From NCBI GenBank assembly GCA_030248195.1, contig JASAND010026699.1, positions 35,161 to 99,160 on the forward strand: 64,000 bases of DNA. Reading direction: 5' to 3'. This DNA is from Trissonchulus latispiculum. Taxonomy: Eukaryota > Nematoda > Enoplea > Enoplida > Ironidae. Shown here in pieces: positions 21,433 to 32,069 of the stretch. Position 1 is the first letter of the stretch; every line of letters starts with the position of its first letter. A model generated the notes under the pieces. The model saw only the letters and a program-made list of their open reading frames with translations, had not been told where the DNA came from and did no database searches. The position numbers were made by a program, and so were the translations under genes.

Positions 21433-23690
21433 GTCACAACGTGGCCTTCAGGGATCGCAGTTTCTAGCTGCCCCCACAACACGTTCTGGTTGGAAGCCTG
21501 CGCTGAAGGATCGTTCGCAAGGTCTAGCGTTACTGAAACATCTTCCAGCGACGCAAGTAGACTCAGACCAGCTAATCTATCCTTCTCTAGGGCTGGTGTG
21601 AGAAGGAGCTTGTTCCAGTAGTTCCTTTTCAGGACAGAATATTCCGCGACTGTCATTTCAGGACTGGTGTTCAACGCTTCCAGAGTCCTGGTGGTGATAG
21701 CTCTGTCGTCGATAGGCACATCTTTTTGTGTACAGAATTGATGTTTCGTCTTGTTCCAACGGTCACGCACTAATGTGAGAACAGCTACAAGAATATCCAT
21801 ACCAACCTCTGCACCAATACAAACGCATGTCGTTTTGAGATGACGATGGAAGTTTTCGTTGCGGTTGGTGCCCACACCGACCGGGATGTAGCTACAAAAA
21901 AAAGCAAACATTGAGATATGACTAAATATACAATTTGCAATTTTTCGTTTTGACAAAGTGACAAGTGACAGGACAAACGGAAAAAAACTATAAATCTCGT
22001 TTTGAAAAATTTCATTAATTTTTAACAAAAATTCGGGAATTCAAGATTGTGGCTTTATTTTTGAAATTGCAGAAATTTTCCAGTAAAAAGGGGGATGCTT
22101 TGTTGCGATAAAAAAATTTTAAGCTGGTAAGCGGGGTCCTTTATACTGCAAAACGAACTATTCTACCAGACGGGAAAAGAGACACCTTTGACTGCGCCCT
22201 TCCCTTCTATGACAACATTTTAAATGCGCGATAAGAATGACCTACTGCATATTAAATGTATCGAAAGCTACCCACACGAATTGCGGTATTTTCTAACACT
22301 TTTCGTTAGTCTCCGAAGGTTTGGGGAAAATACGAAATAACATTGCTCACCACTGCAATATTAGAGATGCTATACCCCCCACCAATGATCCTACGATAAA
22401 TTGACAGTGGTCTCGTGGGCTTCAAGTTCAACAGGCCTAAAAATCTTTTAAAATAGAATAATCATTATTCACAATTTTAGAATAAATATATTAACACATG
22501 TAATATTAATAAATACAGAAATAGCACCTTAGACATCCTTTTCTAATATGAACAGCAATTTTGTCACAGATAGAATCAAAACGGCTATTAACAACGAATT
22601 CAACCGGGCCGCCAGGAGGGCCGTAGGTTTTGGTCTTCCAATGTTTCCGGAATGCTTCGAAATTCAATAGTATCTCATCAGGCCCAGGCGTCGGGGCACG
22701 TCTACGTCGCCCCCAGTCCCCCGGTTGGCGGAAAACTTTTCTGATAGCCAAAAGATATTCCCCATATAGGGAATGAGTCTTCGAGATAGCCTTTAACAAA
22801 CGTTGAGTGATGTGAAAAAGATCTTGACACCCGCGGATCTGGTCTCCTAAAATGCCCTTCAGTTTTGCCTCCACCTGGCAGCAACTGTCGGTTACAGCGA
22901 ACAATACCACAGCCCCGAGTCTAGCCAACTCTCTAGCAGCAGAATCTATACAGTCGCTAATTTCTTCATATTTTGTCGATCTGCATAGTTTAAGGCCTAC
23001 GACAACTCCAAATCCGTCGAGAATCGTAGCCAATGCATAATATGTCCTGTTCCAGAGACCATTTTCAGTCAGCCCTACAGAGCGAACGAACTTGAACGTA
23101 TGGTCAATAGATATGTAGTAGTACTCGCCAGTAAAACGGAGGCAGTAGGAACACTCGGTCACCGGCGCCCACTTATCATAATTAAGCCTGTAGTCCTGCA
23201 ATATCCACCGCCGCAGGTACGTACGGCTAGGCAAATGCTTGGCCTTATAACCGTTACGTTCATATGTCTCAGCGATGCAGCTGATTATTTCGCTGAGGTT
23301 TTTCTTTCTGCCGAACTCAGTCCTTAAGTATTGTATGAAGGGAATGGTTAGCCCAGAACGGTGCAGCGGGATGATCGGCACTTCACGCTGCCGTGAAACT
23401 TGGAGACAAATGTTAACGTTTGTCGACTGGAAATCATGACTGCGAGCTGAAGGGCAATTACAGATATATTTTCGCCTATCCTTACGGTCGCCCCATCTCC
23501 CAGAGACCAGTGGGAAATTATGTTCTGGACACAGCACTTGTCCCTCGAATCCCTGCATCGGATCCCATACCATGCACCGGACCCGTTTTCCTGCGAGAAG
23601 GTACGTCTCGACGCGCCCTGGCTCTAGTCTATGGAGCGATTGCCGGTTTAGAAGAGACCAATTTATGCCAGTGCGTCTGTCAACAGGCAT
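21433..23690 (-). CDS. DDE/D-type transposase with a D-x-x-H motif (two exons)
   Basis: Exon 1 (22,528-23,690) starts with ATG (MPVDRRTGINW) and ends in phase 2. Exon 2 starts at 21,891 after TTTTTTGTAG and joins in frame. The N-terminus (residues about 39-79) has spaced Cys/His (LCPEHNF, YICNC) suggesting a zinc ribbon. The catalytic core is visible: Asp196 in ISIDHT, Asp268 in AVTDSC, the D-x-x-H motif DLFH (290-293), and after the intron Glu400 in GTNRNENFH. The D-x-x-H motif between the second Asp and the Glu is shared by hAT, MULE, P and related superfamilies. The exact superfamily is not settled; similar proteins with CXC tails are widespread in cnidarians and sponges. It should cut and integrate element DNA in the nucleus. 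The frame continues to 21,312 in exon 2 and then gives way to the OTU-like frame. Confidence 0.75.
21892..22527 (-). other. intron of the transposase gene
   Basis: The donor AAG|GTGC and acceptor TTTTTTGTAG join the GGCL and YIPVGVG segments in phase 2 and bring the catalytic Glu into register. The intron is AT-rich with C and A homopolymers. In the right arm the corresponding intron is longer because of a local duplication (see 59,517-60,390). Confidence 0.75.
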
Positions 23691-24520
23691 TTTAGTCTAG
23701 AGTATGGACGCAAGAGGGGACCGAGAGACAAGCGCGGTGCAAAAGACGGGAGATAGGAGCGTTAAACCGGCGGCGGAGTCCAATGGAGAATCTGAAACAG
23801 TAAGTTAAGATCTGTTAAAGTATGCAAAATAAAAACTAGTAAGTAATGTACGGTCTAACAAACTATAATATAGTAGGACCAAAAAATGTGTGTACAAACT
23901 TCGAGCGTTTATACCAGGTTAACCTTTGAAGTAAATCCCAAATATGTATGTATTTTTATAATCTTCAGGAACTCTAGATTTCGAAAATCCGGAAATTTCT
24001 CCGCATATTGTGGGGTATGGGAGAAAATTTTTAAAATCCGGAAAATTCGGTTTTCTCGAATTCCGGGAAATGTGTGCATTTTCAAGAGTTCATTCTATTA
24101 CAAAAGTTGTTCAAACTTGTTCGGTAGTCACACGAAATAAAAAGAGAGAGGCTACTGAATCTACCAAATAACATACTAGCCATGTTAGATGACGAAAAAA
24201 AAACAAGGCATACACAGGTTGTCTGGGGCGAACCCGTCCGCGCCCCCCCCCGTCCGCTTGAAGCACTATGGAAAAGCACCGAGTGCGATAATACTAGAAA
24301 AATTTGCTGAAGCTAGTGTTTTTTTTCTAAATGCATGTTAAACATACGATTGAAACGTTTCACAACCTCATAGCAATAGTCTAGAAACACCTGCATTTTA
24401 TTAAGTGAATTTTAGCTGCAGAGGTTCGTATATTTCATTGCTGCTGCAAGAAGTACTGCCCGATTAAGTACTGTAAAAAAGTTTACATGTTTCCGCTTTT
24501 CCGCTCCCCCAGGGGGCCCC
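23691..24520. other. upstream region of the transposase gene, no gene
   Basis: Immediately upstream of the ATG is CATACTCTAGACTAAA, which could be either a 5' leader or a splice acceptor. Around 23,960-24,075 the sequence is internally repetitive, with several TCCGGAAA/TTTCCGG motifs. No coding region is supported. Confidence 0.4.
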
Positions 24521-24540
24521 CCCAGCGCAGCTATTTAGAT

Positions 24541-25390
24541 TTGCATTTGCATTGATTTCTTCTAAAATTAATCCTACTGAATAAAAAGAATAGAAGAAGT
24601 TTTGGATTTAGCAAATCAAAAATAATTTTTACAGCGCCAAAATGTATATCTAGAGTAAATTTATTGTAATAAAACACGGGACCTTTTGCACGAGAACAGG
24701 GAGACTGGACCAGCCCTCCCAGTCCCGCCCGATACTAACAGCCTCTGACGCTGCGCCGTCCACCGCGACATCGGCCACTACAAATCTGTTGTCTCCAGGC
24801 GAATACGTTTTTATAACAGCTTATCTTATCTCTATTTTAAAGTTCTAACTACCACACACTGCGAACTCTGCTGGGTACCCTTTTTTTTCGCAAAGGAAGT
24901 GGTGCCACAATAAAGAATATGTGTAATACTATGCACTTCGCGCATTTAAGCGCTGCTATTTTCATTTGCATTTACATTGATTTCTTCTAAAATTAATCCT
25001 ACTGAATAAAATTAATAGGCGAAGTTTTGGATTTAGCAAATTAAAAATAATTTTTGCAGCGCCAAAATGTATATCTAGAATAAATTTATTGTAATAAAAC
25101 ACGGGAGCTTTGGCACGAGAATAGGGGGGCTGGACCAGTGCTCCCACTCCCGCCCGATACTAACAGCCTCCGATGGTGCGCCGTCCATCGCGTCATCGGC
25201 CACTACAAATGTGTTTATCTTATCTAAACAGCTTATCTTATCTCTACTTTAAAATTCTAACTAGCACACACTGCGAACTCTCCTGGGTACCCTTTTTTCC
25301 ACAAAGGGAGTCGTGCCACAATAAAGAATATGTGTAATATTATGCACTTCGCGCATTTAAAATAGTATCGCTAATATAAACAATGGTAGA
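24541..25390. repeat. two tandem copies of a 425-bp unit
   Basis: TTGCATTTGCATTGATTTCTTC at 24,541 recurs as TTGCATTTACATTGATTTCTTC at 24,966, and the two units align throughout, including GCGCCAAAATGTATATCTAGA and the end GCACTTCGCGCATTTAA. The pair sits downstream of the primase stop and is mirrored at about 56,800-57,640 in the right arm, so the duplication is older than the inverted repeat. Confidence 0.9.
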
Positions 25391-25464
25391 AATTCTTATT
25401 ATTCAAGACGAACCTTGTTGACACTGTAAGTCTACTAGATGTGAATCGTCGGGTCTAAGGAGAA

Positions 25465-26676
25465 CTACGGGACACATTTTTTCCCGCCGATGATCTTGAA
25501 GGGGGCAGAGGGGCCGAGGAAATCGTTGATCGTTCGCACCCTTTCGTTACGACAACTGTTGCCGTGGCAACGCCACTGATAACATAGGGTATCTTTGTCA
25601 AGCGTCAAATAGGAATGGTTCGACTTATGGTAGCGTTTCAGAAAAGGACACCATCGGTAGTTTCGTATAGAAACTATAACAATACGTTCCAGGCCCCTTA
25701 CAGATCTTATCTCAAATCCCGGGAAAATGTAAGGAGCGTCCCTTCTGATTCGGGTTAAGTGATCTTGAGACACTCCATCGGATACAGTTATCTGAGCAGC
25801 GAGCTGACCTTCGACTGGACGAATTATTTCAGATCGCGTTCTGATATAGCGCGATTTTTGTTGTCCTCGCCCCGCCCTCCTCTGCTGCTGTGGTCGCCAG
25901 ACTTCGCCGTTGGCACACCTGCAGTCGTAAACTCCTACAAAGCTTCTGAGAAGAGCTTCGTCCAGAGGATTCGGATTTGGAGACTCAAAAATCAGAGGAC
26001 GCCTTTGCCCCTGCTTCGAAGAAAACGCAATACGAAAATTCTGGTTCACGGAATACACCGATGGATCCCAGATGCGAAGATGTTCACTTACACTCCCCTG
26101 TATATCTCGCAAAAATGTTGCGACAGCGTACGAATTTGGAAACATTAGGGGACCGGTGTCTATAGCATGAAAACTATTTTTCGTGCCCTTGTTTGCAGAC
26201 AGGAGGAGAAAGGAAATGTCCGTGTGAGCACAACCGAGCTCTTGTGAAATAACCCAGGCCATATGGAGTTTGAAGGCTTTAACTAAACGAGCAAAGGACA
26301 CTTTGTCTTCGGCATCTTCTGTAGTCTTGTCAAAATCAAAATAAAGTTTACATCTTCTACTTATGGGAAGGATCTCATAAAAGCACCGTTTCTGCGGCTG
26401 TAATCGGAGATACACATGTATAAAATGTTTAACGTCAGATATCAAATAGAAGCGCGCCCCACGACTACCATACTCGTATGAGAGGATGATGACAGAACAA
26501 GGATGATTGGAATTTTCATAAGCACGCAAAGCATCAAACAGTTTCGAAAATATAGTGATCCGTTTCTCAGCAGGACACCCGCACGACAACCTGACCTCGA
26601 AATCAAAGTCTTGCAAGTATGTATCCATCAGTAATAAAGTCAGACGGCCCCAACCTGTGCCTCTAAGTGTATGCAC
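25465..26676 (-). CDS. UL52/PrimPol-type archaeo-eukaryotic primase
   Basis: The frame of about 403 codons is uninterrupted. A TTTTACTAG acceptor lies just upstream (about 26,678), so the gene probably has an earlier exon; the first in-frame ATG is at 26,628. Primase motif I is LYFDFD (Asp114, Asp116, metal binding), motif II is SFH (168-170), and motif III is the IWDPSVY segment (Asp204) followed by QNFRIAFSSKQG (Arg215, Lys221). A C-terminal zinc module has Cys343, His350, Cys370 and Cys375, with the HKSN signature of the herpes-pox primase group. The protein should make primers for element DNA replication. The neighbouring helicase (14.0-16.8 kb) and transposase fit a self-replicating transposon. 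The right-arm copy is broken. Confidence 0.85.
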   Translation of the reverse strand: MHTLRGTGWGRLTLLLMDTYLQDFDFEVRLSCGCPAEKRITIFSKLFDALRAYENSNHPCSVIILSYEYGSRGARFYLISDVKHFIHVYLRLQPQKRCFYEILPISRRCKLYFDFDKTTEDAEDKVSFARLVKAFKLHMAWVISQELGCAHTDISFLLLSANKGTKNSFHAIDTGPLMFPNSYAVATFLRDIQGSVSEHLRIWDPSVYSVNQNFRIAFSSKQGQRRPLIFESPNPNPLDEALLRSFVGVYDCRCANGEVWRPQQQRRAGRGQQKSRYIRTRSEIIRPVEGQLAAQITVSDGVSQDHLTRIRRDAPYIFPGFEIRSVRGLERIVIVSIRNYRWCPFLKRYHKSNHSYLTLDKDTLCYQWRCHGNSCRNERVRTINDFLGPSAPFKIIGGKKCVP

Positions 26677-26825
26677 ACTAGTAAAACTGAAATAAAGAAA
26701 TAATATCTTTTCACTATGCGAGTAGTACTAGAAAAGATACTCTTCTAATCATTATAAGAACAAGAATACCTGGAACGGCATGAAAAAGGAAGGAAGTGAG
26801 AAAAACAAAACGTCTTTTCTAGGCT

Positions 26826-28190
26826 GTAGAACTAGCTCTCGAATGCAGAATAGTCTATCGCAGGAGGGGGAAGCATCAGTAATGAAAAGTCGCCCCGCGT
26901 GGCGTCTGTGCGTTCACTGTTCCATAGATTAGTAAAAAGTAAGATAATTAATACTTTTTCTCTCTGTAATTACTAGTAGAAAACACACTTCTAGTATTTT
27001 TAAAAACCACTGCGAATCAAATAAAGCGGAGGTTGCATTTTAGATTTTCGGGAAATCTTTTCGCCAGATCAAAGTTGACGAGGGCGGTAAACCGTGTAGA
27101 ATTCTTCCAAAATTTAAACAAATGAACACTAAAGCTAATGCTGCTGTGCCACCAAAGGGGACATAAGTTTTTCAAAATGAAAATTTCACTGCTATTCTAA
27201 CTCGAAATTAGAAAATGGTTCAAGTCTGAAAGAACGAAATTTTTTCAAAAACAAATTTCGCAAAAGAAAATACTCTTGTTAAAAATGCTATGTGTACTCG
27301 CTGAAGTTCTACCATTCAGTTTTCGTATTATCTTATAGTACAATATATTTCGTGTTTAATCATCACTCTACCCCCTAGAATCGTCTTGCTTGCCTAATTT
27401 AATAACCAACTAAAACTAAAATTATTTGTCTACGTAACTAGCACGAATGGGCACAAAAAACGCAGAAAAACATTAGTACACTGAACAACATCATCAGTTT
27501 AGACTGTAGAACTAGCTCTCGAATGCAGAATAGTCTATCGCAGGAGGGATACGCATCAGTAATGAAAAGTCGACCCGCGTGGCGTCTGTGCGTTCACTGT
27601 TCCATAGAGTAGTAAAAAGTAAGATAATTAATACTTTTTCTCTCTGTAATTACTAGTAGAAAACACACTTCTAGTATTTTTAAAAACCACTGCGAATCAA
27701 ATAAAGCGGAGGTTGCATTTTAGATTTTCGGAAAATCTTTCTCGCCAGATCAAAGTTGACGAGGGCGGTAAACCACGTGGAATTCTTCCAAAATTTAAAC
27801 AAATGAACACTAAAGCTAATGCTACTGTGCCACCAAAGGGGACATAAGTTTTTCAAAATGAAAATTTCACTGCTATTCTAACTCGAAATTAGAAAATGGT
27901 TCAAGTCTGAAAGAACCAAATTTTTTCAAAAACAAATTTCGCAAAAGAAAATACTCTTGTTAAAAATGCTACGTGTACTTGCTGAAGTTCTACCATTCAG
28001 TTTTCGTATTATCTTATAGTACAATATATTTCGTGTTTAATCATCACTCTACCCCCTAGAATCGTCTTGCTTGCCTAATTTAATAACCAACTAAAACTAA
28101 AATTATTTGTCTACGTAACTAGCACGAATGGGCACAAAAAACGCACAAAACATTAGTACACTGAACAACATCATCATTTTACTTTGTTAA
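26826..28190. repeat. two tandem copies of a 680-bp unit
   Basis: GTAGAACTAGCTCTCGAATG occurs at 26,826 and 27,506, and the two copies align over their whole length with only scattered differences. The unit is noncoding. It lies between gene B and the primase, possibly with promoter sequences for the primase. It is mirrored in the right arm (about 53,980-55,345), so the duplication predates the inverted repeat. Confidence 0.93.
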
Positions 28191-28308
28191 TCGTCATACG
28201 GTGACAGAAATGTCAACAACAAAAATTCCACAACAATAATGAGTACATTTCCTTTCTTTTATTGATTAGTTGTCCAAACCACAAACGTAAAAAGAAAGCA
28301 GTTAAATT

Positions 28309-30468
28309 TTAAACATCAGGCAGAAAAACGTCCTCCTGTGTTATTAAAGTATTCCAGACGGAGGCAAAGAACTCTGTTGGAAAACTGATAACTGAATCCG
28401 TTGACATGTCCTGGAGTGGGTAGGACAGAGTGTATCTAACGTCACGTTCACTCAGTAGATATGGGCGCGCTGTCGCAGCTCGGCAGAACGTGATGTAATC
28501 ATCATCCTCATTTTCTCCAGTGTCACACTCTTTGAAAAATTGAACCAGATATTTCTGCTGCCGCGGCATATAGCACTTGACTGCTGCCAGCCAACCTCCT
28601 TGTGCGGATACGTGCCGAAGAAAGGTTGTCAAAACAACTGTTCCTGCAGGGAGGATTGCAGTTAGGGAGTGAGAATATATCTTCTCTCCGGAGGGTGCTT
28701 CCAAGACTGCCCCCCCCCCGGGCACTGGCCACTGGAAAAGGGATAGAATACAGAGAAGAGTTCTGCTCGACGAACTGCTCGAACGTTGGGACCGCCCTGC
28801 CCTTCTGGATATCCCGTATACGGCGGACCCCCTCTTTGGACAACACTAAAAAATACAATACAAAAACGGTTACTTACCACCTCCTTTTGTGTTTCTGCCA
28901 CATTTTTACAAAAAGAAGGCACGATAACAAAAGTAATAAATCCTACCGGCATCAACGGGTTGTCCCAACCATTTTCCTCTTATCTAAAGGGCGAAAACTC
29001 AGTTTTGGTACATTTTCAGAACTTGGTTCTATTGCAAACTTCTAGCTACTCGTTGAGCGTTTTGAAATGAGTACCATATCGACTACTTTTGAGACAATAA
29101 AAATTCTGATTTTTCCGAGAATTTCCACATTTCCATTTTCGATTTCAGTTTCGAAATCAGCATGGTGGAATCACCCTATGACCAACTTTTGAGAAAAATC
29201 TGAGACAAAAATTTTTTACGTTCCCCTTGGTTGCCCCTTACCATTTTTAAAAATTCCGGGAGCCGCCGTTCCCGGAATCGAGGGGGGCGTATTGGGTACC
29301 CGCACTTCCGGTACCACTTCCCCCCCCCCCAAGTTGTACTGATAATCGGTTCAGACAATGTCGAGAAAAAGGGGGAGACGGTTGTCTTTTTTTTTAAATA
29401 AAATGCGATAACCCAATAATTATACCTAAAGAGAAGAACAAACGAGCACTATTTTCATGCCCTTTTTCGTCCACCTCGCTCCACTGGCCGATTATAATCA
29501 ATCGCAGATAGTTTAGACGAAGAAGTAACGTCGCACTTACCCAAATGCCACAAACCAGCGACAGCGGCGGAGTATTGGAATAGTTCCAAATCGAAACCAC
29601 TGCTACGAGCGGCATCTACTAGAAGTAGTGTATCCCTCCTTCGCCTATGTCACCCATGTCAACATCTGACGCATAAGAATCGCCTAACATACTGTTTTCT
29701 TTATTGTAATGCCCTTCTAATTGTGAAGTCTGTTTTCTGAAAAATTAACAAGCAATCTATACTTTATCGGTTATAAAAAACTCTAAAGTACCCACTGATT
29801 ACCGTTTTTACCACAGCTCCCTACAGGTCTGTGATGTTGCCAAACAACGGGCAGACTATTGTACATATCCTGTATTGTAGGCTGTACTGCAAGACTACGT
29901 TGGCAAAAAGTTAGTCTATATTAATTTACTTTTCCGTTGGAGGCCCTCCGTTGTTTTCGCCAAATCGCTTTTGCGGACCATTACTAGCGCCGGATCAACA
30001 GAACCATAGTAGTAGAAAGAATGCATGGGAATCAGTCCAAAGTCGGTTCGCAAAGGTATCCTTCCGTTACGTCTGATATATCCTAGAAAGTGAGGGAGTT
30101 TATGTAGTAAACAGACTGTTAGTAAAACATTTAAATTAACAAAAAAAGATCAAGCAGCAAACGTTAATCATCTAAGATGATATTGGTTCAACATCAATAA
30201 CACTGTTTTTAATTAACTATAGTAGCACACTAACCCATTACTACAATTTTCTAGGCTTCTCTATTTTAATTCTGCCATTCTTATGTTGGGTAGACTGGGA
30301 AGAGGTAGAGATTTCCCATACAAAAAAAGGATTATTTTTAATACCCCTGACAATGCGTTTTGCACATAGAAGCTTGTGCAGACTTGTTGACAGTGCATTG
30401 TTTGTCCGCCGGTTGTTTCGAATCGTTGACTTCACCGATTTACTGTGAACGCAAGGGGACATCTTCAC
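28309..30468 (-). pseudogene. gene B (left copy): short paralogue of gene A, broken in one exon
   Basis: Candidate exons reading leftward are a possible first exon near 30,245-30,462 (ATG SPCVHSKS), 29,930-30,082, 29,541-29,736 and 28,309-28,845; junctions are phase 1. The last exon ends with a domain also present at the end of gene A (GGWLAAVKCY ... FFASVWNTLITQ, against GNWLAYVRCY ... LYADLWNTVMS). Exon 29,541-29,736 is 196 bases with an in-frame TAG, while the right-arm exon is 195 bases and open, so the left copy is inactivated there. In the last exon a run of ten G (28,710-28,719 on the plus strand as C) separates the frame entered from upstream from the one used downstream. The function is unknown; the protein is probably a nuclear, DNA-associated factor like A. 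Confidence 0.6.
28859..29520. other. intron of gene B with repetitive A/T and C-rich tracts
   Basis: This sequence between two gene B exons contains related blocks CTACTTTTGAGACAATAAAAA and CAACTTTTGAGAAAAATCTGA, a near-palindromic GTACCCGCACTTCCGGTAC, and a C10 tract at about 29,321-29,330. It may hold a decayed transposon; no ends were found. Confidence 0.4.
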
Positions 30469-30639
30469 TAATATATTATCACTAGAATTAAAGTAAATGA
30501 CAAAAAAGGGGGCGAAAACAGGATATCAAAAAGAAAATGGAAACATGGCGTGGAACACCTTTATGGAAAATAGTGAACTAAACAAAATTAGTCATTTCTA
30601 CAAAGATTATCCTCAGCGGTACTAAGTAATATGTGCAAG

Positions 30640-31910
30640 CCGGGCCTAAAAAAATCCGGCCCGTGCTCATCTCTACCGGCTAGTATCCGTTGGTGGTACT
30701 AAGAACCTCAGCGGCCTTTCGACATAGTAAGCACCTAACGGTGTTGTACAGTTGTGATGTGGACCACATTGCGGCTTGCGGAGCCAATTCTTTTTCCGTG
30801 AAGCAGTGACACTTGTAAGCAGCAAAGTGCTTAAAAAAACGGTACGCAACGCTGTCATATCTAAATAGGTCATTCTCGTCGGAGCTGACTCGTCGGAAAG
30901 TAGGGAGCTTTGGCACTAGTCTGCTAGTAGAGGTGAGCATTTCGGTCCATCGGGGGCGGGTCGGGCCGACATGCATTTGTTAGTGGGCCGGGCCGGGCCC
31001 CGCCGAAAAAATTTTACAAGTGCGGGCCGAAACGCACCGGATCGACTATAGAAAATGTTCTAAAATCGCTAAAATTAGCTAAATGTCTACTCATTCTGCC
31101 TATTTTACAGCAAAATTTAACATTTCATAGCACAATTTAGCGTTTCCTTATTGCACATGAGGCTTTCAAATAATATTGTTAGTAAAATTTTTGGAGATTT
31201 TCTTTTGGCGGGCCCGGCGGGGCCGAATCTGGGAGCGGACCGGGCCGGGCCGGGACCGAAAATTTTTGCCTGCGGGCCGGGCCGGGCCGACCAAGGTTTT
31301 GGAGGGGGGGGGGCACCGGGCCGGGCCCAAAAAAAATCCGGCCCGTGGTCATCTCTACCGCCTAGTTGTTGTTGTTGTTGTTGTGGCGCCATATGCCCGT
31401 CCGAGCTTAGCGCAGCGGGCCCAGGGGACGCGCCATGGTCCCAGGGGGGGGGGGGGGGGGGTGGTGGTTCCAAAGTGGCAGGCATAGGTGTCGGTTAGTG
31501 GTTATCTACCGCCTAGTATCCGTTGATGGTACTAAGAACCTCAGCGGCCTTTCCACATAGTAAGCACCTAACGGTGTTGTACAGTTGTGACGTGTACCGC
31601 GTCAGCACAACGGATCAGAGACTCGATCCGGAGACCTCTTCGAATTAGATCGGATAAGTAAAGATCCACGAATCGAGGACCCGGATGGGAAAGGGATGGT
31701 ATCGCATCTAGAAATAAGTTTAGCAGATCGGATCGCTTTATTTTTTTACTCGTAATCTGATCCGTTCCACATCACTAGTGTACAATGTCACATGTCAAAA
31801 TGTCAGCTCAGTTTCGCCGGAGGTTAAACAGTCCCGGCTAGTATCCTTTGGTGCTACTAAGAACCTCAGTGGTCTTTCGACATAGTAAGCACTTAAAGTA
31901 GTGATATGGA
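30640..31910. repeat. nested GC-rich, hAT-like repeat cassettes
   Basis: A block of about 90 bp (CTAGTATCCGTTG-TGGTACTAAGAACCTCAGCGGCCTTTC ... GTGTTGTACAGTTGTGA) occurs three times, at about 30,681, 31,513 and 31,840. Between them is a very GC-rich stretch of GGGCCGGGCC motifs bounded by TAGAGGTGAGCA (about 30,930) and GGTCATCTCTA (about 31,345-31,355), which look like hAT-style terminal repeats. Next to it a short insert with (GTT)n and G18 is bounded on both sides by TCTACCGCCTAG (about 31,354 and 31,502). The whole set is mirrored at about 50,290-51,530 in the right arm. Confidence 0.6.
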
Positions 31911-32069
31911 TCGGATGGGCAGAATTGATTAGAGATACGATCCCGAGACCTGATTGAATCGCATCGGATAGCTTCCTTGACGGAAATGGGAATAGAAGCA
32001 TGCACAGTGTACTGTGTTAAAAGCGGTACGTTATCTGTTTTAATCTCGCTTTTCCCGGGCAAAAATCTG

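Noticed and set aside
31117..31498. Gly/Pro-rich frames on both strands in the GC-rich cassette
   Set aside because: They consist of translated GGGCC repeats and G or GTT runs, with no sign of coding constraint.
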